64,000 nucleotides of DNA from Paragyromitra xinjiangensis (lineage: Eukaryota > Ascomycota > Pezizomycetes > Pezizales > Discinaceae): the NCBI GenBank assembly GCA_038503065.1, contig JBCAMK010000018.1, positions 124,001-188,000 on the forward strand. The letters run 5' to 3'. Every line of letters begins with the position of its first letter. Within the stretch, counting starts at the first letter, position 1. A model generated the notes under the pieces. The model worked only from the letters and a program-made list of their open reading frames with translations. It ran no database searches and had not been told where the DNA came from. A program made the translations under genes and the position numbers. Below are positions 24,202-37,400 of this stretch, piece after piece.

Positions 24202-27200
24202 CTATGCAACCGGCAAAGATACCGACGTCGGAATACCTGTAAAATTTACAAAAGTAGAATTATAGCGATGAAGAATGGCCACCGCAGTACTGCATCGAGT
24301 TTGCGGAGCATGTCAATGTACAGGTATTGTCGGTTGTGGAGTTGATAGAACCGGCTTGAAGATCATCGCCGCAGTAACACTCCTTTCCATATCTATCAAA
24401 AGCATCTGTTAGCAGGAACGATTCCTTTGAGGGGCGCTTGAAGTTATCATACTCTACGCTAAAATACTGATACGTATTGCAATACGCCCAGCAATAGGGA
24501 ACAGTCATGTTCACATCGCTTAATGATTTCGATTTTAGTGCTCTACCAGTGGTAGCCTCGGCCCAACAGCCCAGGTGAGCATAGTTGTCAATTTGCTGAA
24601 CATAGACGGGCCCAGTGGGGGTTGGTACTACGCTTGAAGTAATTGTTGAGGATGTAACACTTGGCGTAGTGGCGCTTGAACCTGATATCGCACTTGTTAG
24701 ATTTGTCGCGGATGTCAACTTGAAGACAGGGTATCAATACCTGACCCTGAGGTTGTAGACACAAACGAGCTGGTTGGAGTGTTTTTTGTTGTAGATGTTG
24801 TGGTTGCTGCTGTCGTTGATTTGCCATCATACCTAAGGTTATCATAATAGACTTATAGTGAATGTCAATTACGTACTTGCATAACCACCACAAGAGAATA
24901 AACTAACCCTTGATATATGTACTATCACCCCGCATGCCTGAGTCTTATCACCGTTACAATTCTAGGTGTGTTTGTTTTCACTTTCTGGATGGAACCATTG
25001 CAAAGATGACACCTTGTTACCACACCAGTATTCACGATGGTACTGTACTTGTCCATTAGCCTCAGTGCAAATTTCTCATAGAAACTGATGACATATCTGT
25101 TCCGGCGAAGATATATCCCTTAGTCAAACAATTTTGTTGACAAACTCCATTCTCAAGTAGTGAATCAAAATTTGTGTTTGAAGCGAACAGACGGCCTGCT
25201 TAGGCGTCTTGGTAACATCCGAGATACTTATACCTACTAGTGCCATCCTGTAGAAGTGGACCAAGTTGCCGGGATAAGATAGTACCCTTAGAAAGAACGT
25301 TATAGATTCCAAATGCGAGATCGTCGGTATTAGGAGTCCATGTTCCGTTTATACCTATGGAAGGCAGATTCGCTAGGCGAACTACTAGTTGGAAGAGCAC
25401 ATTTCCGTGGGCGGCCTCGCCTAGAGCAATTTGAGGTTTTACTCAACAAATTAGTAACATCTAACTACCACGGGAGGTTGTTGATCTCACCCTCTAAAAG
25501 CTCCCCAGTTTGGTCGCCGTCAGTTCTGCACCCTCCATTGACTAAATAACGTACTTCAGCACTCTTAGTACTCTCAATACTTGATACCCTCAAGAAAACC
25601 TTGGTTTGCTTTTGGTGATTGTCAATGCACTACCTCCTGTATTGTTTCTGCATATCTGGCGAATTAGAGAAACACTAGCCAGTTGTGGACCAAAATCCAT
25701 AAGATCTCCATCTAGCCACTCGCCTTCGCCATTCGAGACCTGCAATAGAGCCTTAGGCGAGATTGTCGCAGTACTGCGAGCCTTATTAGCGCATAACTAG
25801 AGTTCTAGCTATGATTACTTTACTCACCTAGCGAGAAGAGTGTATTGATTTCCTTTATTACTCCAAACTTAGAAGATCGGATGGTAATTTCCGACTTGCT
25901 GGGGTTTAAACTTCACTGTGACCGTAATTGATACTCCAGGACCCAAAATAACTCCCACTACAAGCAAACTCTCTGCCGTAAATACCCCTCCTACGCTGAA
26001 AATATCTTTGCTAGTCTCGGTCACATTGGTCCATACAATATCGTCAGGATCTTTGAAAGAGTCTTCGGTCCAAGAGTAGCCTAGAATCTTTAACGATGAA
26101 AGGCTGATATTCGTAATTACCATGCTATTCTCGAGGCCGGCTTCTGGTGCCTGTGAGCCGATAACAATTCCCCCAAAACTGACTTCAATTGGATTTATTG
26201 AGAAAAGGGACAGTGGAAACAGTATTTCCTGAAAACGTAATTGGCTGAGTATTTGAGTATTTTGCAACACCGTTAGTCTTTCCACGCACCAGTATACCGA
26301 GTAAGAAGGTCGTTTTTACTTTATACTAACATTTATGATACTCAGAGCTCCTGTGGCGATACATGGTTTAACACTAGGCACAGAAGTCCCTAGCACATCT
26401 TGGATAGCAGCATTAGCGAGGTTAAACGTGACTAGGAATGTAAACGATTGCCCAATCGCCAAGGAACCTGTTGACAAAGAAGTATTGGAAGCCTCAAGGA
26501 AAGAACCAGTGACAATAAGTAAGTCCCTCAATTTTCGTAATTGGAATTAGTGCTATGCATTTCATCATCTAGGTATTGTTTTCGCCGATCCCTACGTCCC
26601 CAAAGTTGACCAGGCTAGTGCAGTTCAAAGGCAAAGACACAGGAGATCCTGATAAATTTTATTCATCTAAATTCATTGCTTAGAATATTAAGGATATGTA
26701 CCAAGACATTGAATATAGCCATTCGAAGTAAAAAGATATAATCCTCTATTACCAAAGGAAGAGCGCTAGAACTTAGAAACCGAGGGTGTTGGAGGCAAAT
26801 TGATACGGATCATTTTCCCATCTTCGACAGAAAACGTCAGTCATCAACCGATCTAGAAACCGATCGCAGTGGAGCCAAACTTCCTGGGACAGCTTTTTAC
26901 GCCCTTAATCCCCCGTCGACACCCGCAATCCAGAGAATACCGGCTCCTGGGTGACTCTTAAACGAAGTGATTGTACACCCACACCGACACGGCCAGCACC
27001 ATTTTCATCTGTTTGTGATACTTGTGTAAATTTTGGGACACCATTCGCATCTCTTCCAAATTGGTATACCAAAGTAGGATACCCAACCTAAAACCCAAAG
27101 CCAACCACAGCTAAAAATCAAACCCTGCAAGGGTCCCTACTGGAGTCATATAGATATATCCACCCCCCCCCCCCCCCCAAGGGATGGGAGCCTGATCCTC

Positions 27201-29156
27201 CAAAAACAGAGCCACCCCCGGGCATCTACAAAGTCTGCACGATATTATCTGATCCTGCTGCTCCCATTTTAAAGCCTCCGAGATTCTCGGTATTAACAAT
27301 GTATTCTTTACCATTCTTGCCAACTGTAACCCCAAGACGTGCTATACTTCCGCTATTGAATACTATATTTTAGCATCTTTGTTAATTTTCTTAGTCCCAA
27401 AAATAACATGATACCTATCTCACCTGTAGGGTCAAGTAGCGCGATACCACCACTACTAAGATCACGATCTCCTACGCCCATAGACTAGAAACCAAATTCC
27501 AACATAAATACTTTGCGCTTATGATACAGTATGCATGACTACTTACGATGTACTCGTAAGGTTCGAAGCAATCCTACAAAGACAATCTCCCAGTTGTCGG
27601 ATCAACCCTCAAACTTACCATCATTTCGTCCAGAGTTCCTCAAAAGCGGATATCCCAAATTAGCAAACGTGATTCTCTACCAGCGTTTAATAGACTAATA
27701 CACACCTAAGTTCTTCCAGAAGCAGAAATCCCCTTATTTTGATGACCCTGCCCATTACCGGTAACAAAAAACAACCGATTCGGAGAATCCGAAGATAGTG
27801 ACACCCCACTCATCGAGATACCTGCGCCACCGGCTCCACCATTAAACACCCCATCTTGTGCGGTGCAAATGATCCAGATTCACATGCGAACGTCATTTTG
27901 ACCGCTGCCGTGCTAGCATCAACTCTAATAATCCATCTAGTAAAGTTATATTTGTCACAATGTCCACCAAACCCCGCATGAACGATATTGTTGATTAGAC
28001 TCAGAGAAGTTCGTTGGAAATGAGTGCCCCCGTGAAGATAGCGAGTAGGATCGTTATCGGCAATGGCGCCATCAATCTCGTTTGGAACCCCTGGGCGGCC
28101 ACTGCTGTAGTTAGTATCTCAGAGCTCAAACAGCAAGTATCTTTTCTATCCCACACCATAGAATCACTCACTTTAAAGTATTGGCATCCAACGCACAGAT
28201 CCAATACGCTCCATTATATACACCTCTCTCTGCTCCAAGATAAGATTTAGTGTAGAAATATACCGTGTCCGTCGCTAGATCAATCGCAGGCGTCCCCGTA
28301 CGTGATGCCAACTATCACAAACCCCAAGTTTAGTTCGGATAACTAGTAATTGGCATTCTGCAAGCACTCTCTTAAGCTTCCGGTATAAGACAGTGGGGAA
28401 ACCTTACTGAACCCACTAATATCGTTGCATCCAATATCTGAGACAAGAAATGGTGTCGCGACTTGTCTTTTTTCTCGGAATTTCGCCGGTTACCTTAATT
28501 CCTCATCCAAACGTCAGCTGAACGAAGAAAAACTGAGACCCTTCCAACCATAATAAAACAATCGATATAATGAAGAACCTAGTAAATAAAGCATGTCTGA
28601 GGGAGTTGTATTACAGCATCGATATCGAGAACGTATATCCAATTTGTTTCTACCATAGATCAGCGCGGTTAACAAATTTCTTAGCTCGAACTGCAACATA
28701 CCAGAGGCAGTAACAACTTGTTTGCTCCCAGCAGCCTTCAGAGTGTATACCAAAGGCTTTGCGTAGTATCTCCACACGACAAGTCAATATCTACAAAACC
28801 AAAACTTTACTAAACTAGATAAAATAAAATGAGGTATCTCTTACTGCTCGGTAACACCGTTAATATCACCTCTAGTTTTCGCCTACTAAATTTAAAGTGT
28901 ACTTGTGTAACTTATCATTAGCTAAAAAAATTTGGCCTGATGCTGGGTCACCTCACGGAAAACCTTACTGAAAGTCACCCCTTCAATAATCCCCGGATCC
29001 ATATTATGATTATCTAGATATCCTGACTGTTGCTGATCGACATCACGAACAGTATATATCCGTAGCTACTCCTAAGCACAGAGATGTAAAAATAAAAACC
29101 AACAAAGCCATAACTAAAGCGACTCCCCCTTTGCCAAAAAGGTATTGTGACCCCAT
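24202..29156 (-). pseudogene. Decayed secreted PQQ-propeller / choice-of-anchor / double-WSC protein
   Basis: Read from 29156 downwards, fragments appear in a coherent order. First is a signal-peptide-like start (ALVMALLVFIFTSLCLGVA). PQQ-type beta-propeller pieces follow (SGYLDNHNMDP; GTPAIDLATDTVYFYTKSYL; SSDSPNRLFFVTGNG). A choice-of-anchor/ASPM-like Ig domain (VSFGGIVIGSQAPE, VKFKPQQVGNYHPIF) lies at about 26530-25600. A WSC domain follows (YKYLGCYQDA, NGVCQQNCLTKGYIFAGT, WCGNKVSSLQW), then a Ser/Thr-rich linker, then a second WSC domain (NYAHLGCWAEATTGRAL, KECYCGDDL, CSANSMQYCGG). WSC domains bind cell-wall glycans, so the ancestor was probably a secreted or wall protein. The last intron (24393-24452, GTATGA, TGCTAAC, TAG) is intact, but several single-base shifts (near 24250, 24720, 24830, 25110) and stops such as the one after YHPIF break the frame. 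Confidence 0.75.
27163..27178. repeat. C16 homopolymer
   Basis: Sixteen consecutive C on the plus strand, read as a Gly run in the decayed propeller. It is a likely slippage or sequencing-error site. Confidence 0.9.
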
Positions 29157-32100
29157 TTCTATCACGGGAACTGAAAGCGCCCAAATATGTTTACATCCGT
29201 AAAGGAAGACGATAGGGACGGGAATCAAAAGATCGACCTAATTAAAACTCAAAGTTCAGTGCAGAAACTAGACGTCTAGCCCAAGTAATTGCAGCTCCGC
29301 AAGGACGGCTGTTGGCAATTTCACGAAACCCTACCTGGCTTCTAGACTAGGTATATATGTACATGTAGTTAAGTCCTATTTTACCAGAGACGCTACCGCT
29401 AGATATCTCTAGATGGACTATTGCAGCAACCACAATCCAATAGCCCCTGTGAAAGCTCATCGCATGTCCGATGTCACGAGACTATTATCACCTTCCCCAT
29501 CCAGCTAGGGGAAATAAAGAGAGGGGATTTCACAAAAAGAACCCTGGATCTAGATCATTGTTATCTTTGTATAAAAAGCTAGGTTCTTTGCTTAGCATGT
29601 CAGCTGAAAGTAGGTGAGACCTTAATCTGTCGACAGCCGAATATTTGTGCAACAGCTACTCAAATTAGGTTTCTCAAGAGATGCAAAGCTGGTATGATAA
29701 AACCACGAACAATACATATGAAGCCAGCAGATAGAGATTTTCACGAACGCCGAGAAAACGAAAATTTACCTAAAGGTCTCGGCAATTATCTACTACGTAC
29801 TCCATTCATCAATGCCAACCAGCAGAGCTATCCAATTTCCCGATAGAAAATACAGTGCATTCAGTCCGCACGTCAGCTGCGCTTTTTGTGTTCCTCCTAT
29901 CTAAACGCAAATACACCTCCGGGGCTGAAAGATGGCCAAGAGAAACCCTTCCGGAAGCACAATATCGTGGGCAATACCATCGTCCGAGGGAACCTCCCAC
30001 AAAACTCTGCCTAAGAAGCGAATTCGCGTATAAAGTTCGCCTAGACACGGCTGAAAAACCAAAATCAATACATAGCCCAACTGTATTGCCCATACCAGTT
30101 GTATGGAGATGGCACTAAATAGTACCCACAAAGAAACACGCGCACGCACAGAGTTTTCTCGGGACGAATATATAACGTACCCATTACAAATGGAACTGCG
30201 TAGCTAATAGAGTTCATACATATTATTTCCCTCTAGAGAGCGATACCTCAGAAAAAAATCTCACGAAACAGATAGCGCTCCGGTTCACTCCCATACCCGC
30301 TGCCAAAGTTTGCTATGCATCAGAACCAAGAAAATTGTACAACCGAAAATAATGCACCAAAATCCACAGACGAAAGTTGATGAAATAAGAGTGATCGACA
30401 GACTTGCAGCTGATCGATCAAAGCTTAAGCTCAACCACCACCTTAAATCTTAGACCCCCCACAAGCCAACCAATAATTGGCCATGTTCCAGAATCCAGGA
30501 GGAAAGAGAGACATTATAAGGCAAATCTTAGACATGAAAGCATTGTTATTAACGAGCACATCGGTTAGTCTTTCGGCTCTGGTAATACAGTACCTCGGCT
30601 ATATATTCTAATTGTCTTCGTACAGCTCCCGCCATAAAGCCTTCCAATAATACTCAATGGCGCCCGAAAGAGATGTACTTAACGAATTCACCACCATCAC
30701 CACCATCATCATTACCAACGCCCGAAAGAACAGTTGACTTCAAGATTTATGGATTATGTTCCTGCGGGTAACCTGTAATTTCGCTCCACCAACTTACCCC
30801 AACATGACAAAATAGAATAACCTCTAATGGGGAATTGTCTGTTCCACGTAAGCGGTTTTCCCCGTCCCTTGCAATTTCCACGGAGCCGCCAGTCTTTTGT
30901 TTAGTTAAATAAACCCAAATGCCAGTGCGTCCAGCTACGAACTATCGTTTCTCGGTAAGCTATAAGCGAGACATTAAACCACACATATCTGGTGTTCCTG
31001 AGATAAGCTAGGCTTACGCAGTCCCGACATACAGCTCCAGAAAACGAAGTCAACCGCCAATAACCCCCAAACCATGTTTCACAAAGCCCACATACGTAGA
31101 ATACCCGGATAGGGATTAATCCTATTCCCACCATAGTTTTAAGAAATCGCTATACCCGGATATATGCACGGCGCCAGAATAGAACAGTCCTTCTCTCCAA
31201 CACTCTAACCTGCAAAAAGTCACGCAGACTCCACCGCTTAACGGTTAACACCCGACGATTAGTAATGCTATAACCAAATGATACTGCAATATACAACAAG
31301 GCAAATCATGCAGAGGTAACTAACCGCACTTATTAAAATACCAGCAGATTTTGTTGGCTCTGAGGCCACTCCAGCCCCTTGGGGCACAGGAGAAGGAGAT
31401 TCGAACCTTACCAGCTTAAGAGCCCCTGCAGCCTTTACTTATCTTAACTGGAGACCATAAAAGACATACCGAGATATATTGGTTATATCTAGGATCTTTT
31501 TAGCTGTGGGAAAATTCGGAATTTACCGTTCTATCCCCCCTCCCAGAAAATATCACAATTTTAAATACAAGTCTATACGTCGCTGCAGCTGCAGCTGTAT
31601 ACGCTATCTTTCACAGCCAATATCGCAGGGTCACGAAGTAATTAGAGACTAGATTCCTTGCTCCAAAGATACCATTGACAATCATATATCATCACTCGCT
31701 TCTCCTTCTTGAAACCCATTTGGTTCATTGCATACCAGAATGCCACTCTAGGCCTTAAATATGAACCTGAATATCAAACTTAGGTAGGACATTCCGATGC
31801 GGGCAGCTAGCATGCGCAGTGATCACATAACAACGGCGTAAAATACCCACCTACCGATAATGTATGCTAGTACCACCTTTAATAAGTTCCCAAATCTTAC
31901 GCTCGCACAAGCTAAAGGCGAATACTCCACCACCCGTTAGCTACGCTGTTATATGATGCACGCACGGATAAAACTGGACTAATCAAATTTGGGTGTGGAA
32001 CACCCTTGTCTTACAATTCTTGGCTGGAGCCTTACCAAATCTTAGGAAGAAATCTCCAATTTGAATATCTCAACCCCTGATGCTCCCGAAGAAGGGTTTA

Positions 32101-32785
32101 GTTGAAGATAGACTTTATACTAGTGCTGATACCCAAATCTAGCTTTAAAAATAGTGTTTGGAGTGAAACCACCCTGCGTATATTTGATCATAAGCTCAGT
32201 ATTCCTTGGAATGTTCCACTCTGTACTTTTCACAGCCAAAAAACAGGTTTTATTCTGCCACAGCCACTGGCTCTTGTGCCTTATAAAAAGATACAGAGCT
32301 TCTTTACTATAATTCTAGATCCTGTATCTTTTCTTGAGTCATCTGGCTCACCACGGGGGTTTGAATATCGAGCGGAATATAGTGGTCCAGCCCAAGACCT
32401 GCGTGCACCATGACATGAAGAAAACGCTTGGCGTGGTGAGTTCCCCAAAATACAGGCAGTGATAATATACGCACTGAGTAAAGATAAATTCGAAGGCTTT
32501 AAAGAGGCAACCACTGAAAGACAAAAACGAAAATCTAAGTAAGGATCCAGAAACGAGTAGATACCTATACTTGGCATGTTCTAGTTCATGAATAGGTAAA
32601 CAGTACCCTCCTTGTGCTGGTATTGATCGATGGCTGTGTTATAACATATCCCGCGAGACTTATGATATTTACCCACTTCTTGGATTATCCCCTGCCCTCT
32701 TCCACTTTACCTTTCCCCACAAGAAACATCCTAACTATACCCAAACGCCAAGGGAAAAACGAAAATACACAAAGATAGTTAATAT
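29157..32785. other. Long intergenic stretch
   Basis: No convincing gene on either strand; the longest open frames (about 95-103 codons) have atypical composition. A full-consensus motif site lies at 31681-31698 and a TACATGTA at 29360. Confidence 0.45.
31681..31698 (+). promoter_or_regulatory. Bipartite motif, full consensus
   Basis: Reads ATCAT-N5-ATCACTCG in intergenic DNA. Confidence 0.45.
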
Positions 32786-33574
32786 TCATGCTCTCCTGAT
32801 CTCCCACTTGAGATCCTTGATAGTAACCTCTTCACCTGCCTTCTCGTCATATTCAAACCATTCTCCTTCTCCCAAATCGACATCCTCAAACTTAGTTCCC
32901 GATTCTACACCATCTACAAGCCAATCCCCGTCCGGGGCGAAATCAACAAATTCACAACCACGGCATTCGAATTCAAGAATATTCTGCCGCTTCGGTGGTG
33001 ATGTGATAAGGTATGGTTTTGGTGCTCCCTTGATCACTTCATTTCCCAAAAGTGTGAATCTTAGGTGCATCACGCTATTAGAAAGGAGACGGACAAAACC
33101 TACTTGCAGATGATTCACGCTAGATGTAGGTAATAAGATATCAGCCCAAGGCTTTAAACAGATAACACCGAAACCCCGTTGCGAAAACGAGGGTTTAGAG
33201 CGATTACTTACCTTACAATTTTTACACCTCCAAACAAAATTTGACTCGCCTTTGCTACCTGAAATCCCCCTCAATTCCTACCTCCCCCAAGCAAACTATC
33301 AGCCTCCTCTTTTTCCCTTACGAGACCAACCAATGCCCGAATCTGTGACCTACAAATCTGTTGACGCCAACTGTATTCTCGTGTACTTCACGGCACGATG
33401 TGCATTGCACTTTGAGCATGTAGATGAACGGATTTTCCTCAGTGTCATCGGGACGAAGGTTTGTCACACTGACCTAGCATCATTAGCAAGCAGTCTAACC
33501 AGCGCTGGAGTGCTGAAGCAGCAATAAATGAACGCTCACCCAGTCATATCAGCAGTAAGCGCAAGGACTAACAT
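32786..33574 (-). CDS. CZIB / UPF0587 (DUF866) CXXC zinc-binding protein
   Basis: Five exons give 160 residues, the usual length of this conserved eukaryotic family (human CZIB/C1orf123). Exons: 33574-33540, 33468-33354, 33277-33212, 33119-33104 (only 16 nt) and 33036-32786. All four introns (71, 76, 92, 67 nt) have GT..AG ends, and CTAAT or CTGAT branch-like sequences are visible. All junctions keep frame: MTG-VTNLRP, VNRF-ELRGISG, CKNCK-RESSA, then IKGAPKPY. The zinc-binding pairs are CTSC (about residues 34-37) and CKNC (about 69-72). The C-terminal FECRGCEF, ESGTKFEDVDL and WEIRRA blocks are family hallmarks. Members are small beta-rich cytosolic proteins whose molecular function is not settled. 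The ATG is the only one giving the family-typical N-terminus. It appears intact. Confidence 0.93.
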
Positions 33575-33602
33575 CTTACGTTTATTTGAGACTTGGTGAG
33601 GT

Positions 33603-33956
33603 TTAATTTGATGATGAAGATGAATACCTTGTGCCTAGGTGGGGTCCATGAAGGCGGGGTGGTGCGAAAAGGCCGGGTAACTGCATATATTCCGCATGTG
33701 GCTTTTGGTGGGACCATAAGAAATCATTCGCACAATACCGATCTAGAAGGGCAACTTGTAGTAAGCATCTAAAGGAACCAGCAGATATCGAAGAGATATC
33801 GAAAATGAGATTATGTAAAACGAAGCAAACCTCAGTGAAAGTGAAACGTGTGTAGGCAAATTCTAGACGTCTGGCCTTCAGGACTGGACCCACTTCGCCG
33901 GGAACTGTCAGCGACCCTTGATCGATAATCGCGGAGATGCGGGCAGCCACAAACAT
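33603..33956 (-). CDS. Possible upstream ORF or small gene, 117 codons
   Basis: A genuine ATG opens 117 codons ending 28 bp before the CZIB start, on the same strand. The first 40 residues (starting MFVAARISAIIDQGSL) look protein-like; the rest is low-grade and ends in a Ser run. It may be an upstream ORF or 5' leader of the CZIB transcript, an unrelated small gene with an unrecognised intron, or chance. No domain recognised. Confidence 0.25.
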   Translation of the reverse strand: MFVAARISAIIDQGSLTVPGEVGPVLKARRLEFAYTRFTFTEVCFVLHNLIFDISSISAGSFRCLLQVALLDRYCANDFLWSHQKPHAEYMQLPGLFAPPRLHGPHLGTRYSSSSSN

Positions 33957-34041
33957 TAACCACTACTAATCTCTCAAACTTCATTTAACTTTTTATTGTC
34001 ATTACGAAAAACGAGAGACTTCCCACAACACCTAGTGACCA

Positions 34042-34059
34042 ATCATACATAATCACTCG
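34042..34059 (+). promoter_or_regulatory. Bipartite motif, full consensus
   Basis: Reads ATCAT-N5-ATCACTCG. It lies about 470 bp upstream of the CZIB start codon, pointing towards the opposite strand. Confidence 0.45.
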
Positions 34060-34354
34060 ATCCCCACTCATTAAATTTTTAATATCACACCTTCCAATAC
34101 CCCACGGCAGATTCCCCCCGTCCTTTCCACTATCCCTGAACCCCCCTATATTTCAACCCACAGCACTAATGACAACTCAGTTAGTGGACAACTCAGTACC
34201 TGTGCCACTCACCGGCGATTCTGAAACCGATCCAATAGAGTCACTCATATGACTAGCTTAACCAGGTACTTAGGTTTGTTTTTACCAGCAACAACCTCCT
34301 GTTGGCTTTTGTAAAACCAACCCCCAGATTAAACCGGGAGTATTCAGTAACAGA

Positions 34355-34403
34355 GAGGGCAGGTTTTAGCTAAGTTTCAACGCATAATATCCAACCTGCC
34401 CTC
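34355..34403. repeat. Short perfect inverted repeat
   Basis: GAGGGCAGGTT (34355-34365) and AACCTGCCCTC (34393-34403) are perfect inverted repeats separated by 27 nt. The length is marginal for a transposon; it could form a hairpin. Function unknown. Confidence 0.6.
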
Positions 34404-37400
34404 GTGGTGATCGCGTGGTATTAGGATGGCAGCCTAGAAACAGCTGGCCACGAAAAAACTCCCAGAAATACTCTGGGTTCGTGATGAGCTTACGTTTTTC
34501 TTTTTTAAAACGCAGCCTGACAGTGTTCCTGCTTTGATCGGCAGCAAGGCAAAGTTTTCTACTAGATTGACACTCTCAGCCCAATGGGTAGATCCATCGG
34601 GGGATAGGTCACGGATCACAGCCGATCACAGACTATCTTCCTTAGCCTTAGGCTTAAAAATGTTACTACAAGATTTACTTTTTTATTTTGTACTTCCCAG
34701 TTTTGAACACGGGAGCTCTCGTATATGCGTGCCTGGTTACCGACCTGATCTACGCATCGCATTCTCACCGCCGGCTACATACCTACAGTATCTAGGTACT
34801 GCGGGCGGGCCGGGAGATATGAGTTGCAGTTTTCCTAGTCCTAACTTTCTTTAGACTCAGAAGTTCCCGAAAACTCCTGCTTGATAACATATCGCCGTAG
34901 CAACGGTTGCCAGGAGACAGTCTTTACCGAATATCGGATGCCGGAATCTAACTACCCCACTTTATGAGGGTGTGATGTGAGACCATCGGTAGTCAAATAG
35001 GACAGCTGTCCAGACGCTTGTGATATTCACGCTAGTACCGGAAGTGCAAATACAGAGATATCCCGGGACCTGAAGACGCAGGTCATTCGGTTAAGTGCAA
35101 CAATTCAAAGTGTCATGAGTCGCGCGCGAGTGATAATTTATGAATATCGTGGGTGGTGTCCTGGTCAATTTACGAGGATGTGGATGCAGAGAAATGTACT
35201 ATCTAACTAAGGCATAAAAAGATTCACTCTTCAGCAGGGAATTTCTTCCTATATACCGTCCATTATCATTAGTACTCGAGACCTCACTTGGTCTATAAAT
35301 CTATCTCACAACCCACCCAGATTACCGATTGGCATTAACGATGAAGATAAGAGTCCGCCATAGCCACACTCTGAAACGACCGTCATTTTTAAGGAAACTA
35401 TGACTCAAGGGCGAGAGTCTACCCCTTGATGATTAACTCGTCTCTGAAACAGCTTTGCCCTTGTCGAATGACCTCAACACCTCCCAAGCTTATAAGCGAT
35501 CAGCAGTATGGATAAAGTTATGACCGGCACTTGTAATAATACTCCAGTCTATAAACGAGTCATACGTAAGTCAGTATATCAAACTTTTTGAAGAGGGTTG
35601 TTGATCTAGCTGAGGCTGATAGATATATAAAACTATTACGAATAATTACCTGGTGTAGTGATGACAGACACTGCCCCAAGTATTCTAAAAATTAGCCTTC
35701 TATAAGTTGGTAGGTCACACCAATGGAATGGGTGTTTTTTTGGATGAGTCAAATCACGGAATTATAACGAAAATAAGATCGGGATCCCATGTGTGCTTGT
35801 GTTATCATTCGCAGAAGCGAACCGACCGAATCTCGGAAACGTCACAGACGCGACGCCACGGAATCACATGATTCCTGGGGCAGAAAATGGCCACCCCGGG
35901 CGCGTCAAAACCTGCATGTGAAGATTTGGTGCACCCCTGCCCCACCATAATTCCCTGTTTCTTCTCGAATCCTGATCCATCGCTTCTCATCTCATCTTTT
36001 TTTGTTGGATATAAATGACGTCGTTTCCCCCAAATGTGTGACTCCTCAGTTAAACGGCTGTGCGGGATAAGGCATCCAAGACTGAAGGCAGACTGAAGGC
36101 GAACCACTTCAGAGGCGAAAAGTTTGAAAGTGGATTTGAAGTCGTTGAAACTGTATTGCGCCCGAGATCGGCGATTGATTGGAGGAAATTGCAAGGAAAT
36201 TGCTAGAAGACTGGCCTCCACGCGTCTTCGGAGCTTGGCGAGTCAAGGCCGAAAATACACTGCCTTCCTATTACTGTAGTTGTCCATACAGATGTATCAG
36301 GGCTAGAAATTAGAAAACAACCGGACGAATGAATGTTTGCACGTGCGTGGAGTTGAGGCGTAAGCTACTGAGTGCGTCGGCGAACAGAGAAAGAGCTTTC
36401 GCTCGGGGGGACAAGAGCCGTTTATCAGTACCTACCATCGCCCGGGTAACATTTGTTATTCGTCATTTCACAGCCTCGCTCGGCTAAGATAAGCTTTGGT
36501 CACGTGTGCGCTCTAGTGTGACCCAACGGTCGATGTCTGTGAGTCGTGAGCTTGGAGTTGAACGCCTTTCCTTCTCCAGATTCAACCTCAGGCCCTTTTG
36601 CTCGGACTTCAATAACTCATCGAAATCGTCACGCTCTCGTTCGTCCTTTCGATGACATGCTCTGCCCCTCCCCATCTCTATTTTCTTCCCCAGCCGTGCC
36701 CTGCTTGAGCCACCACGGAAAGCTGATTTATGTTCCATAACAAACACGTCAGCGCGGCTCTAGTGGATTGCTTTGCATTCGCCTGTGACGAGCCAATACG
36801 CTTCTGCGACCCGAATACACCCCCTCCTTTTTCAGATATTTTTTTTCTCTTTGGTTGCTTTTCTTTGGTTGGACGAGCAACGATTGAGAACCCCTGGTAA
36901 CGGAAGAGGGGCTGTTGTGTGGACAACGCACAATAACGCAACACGTAGTACTGATATGTATGCGTGGATTTTGAATACAAAATTTTTATTTTAGATATTT
37001 TAATCTGTTTCCCTGAATCCTCCCCCAGCTTTGAGGGTATTTTCAGCCCTGCAGTGGGGCTATAACAATAACAGGTTTTTTAAATCATCTTTTACAGTTA
37101 CTCCCTCAGGTATACACAAGACCGAAGTCGAGAATTACATTCCGAAGATTAGGCATGGGCCCAGGTGGAATGGGACCGAGCAATTGACCACGGACAATTC
37201 GGTGACGCACTTTGAGGTGCATTTCGGAGTCTCGTGCATTCGAGAACCTTCTGACCATGGCTTCGTATCAGCGACTCTTTGTGGAAGGAAAGGATAGAGA
37301 GAAAACGTCCAGAAGATACACACGGACGGAGATGGTCTTAGCTTTTTCGGAGTCACGATAAAGGTACATGCAGATACCTCCGAGGCTCTAACTAAGACTC

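Noticed and set aside
31380..31440. Possible tRNA fragment on the minus strand (GGTTCGAATC)
   Set aside because: The T-arm does not form a 5-bp stem around a 7-nt loop, and no D- or anticodon arm was found.
35805..36221. 138-codon minus-strand open frame
   Set aside because: Opens at a GTG with the first ATG far inside; composition unlike neighbouring genes.
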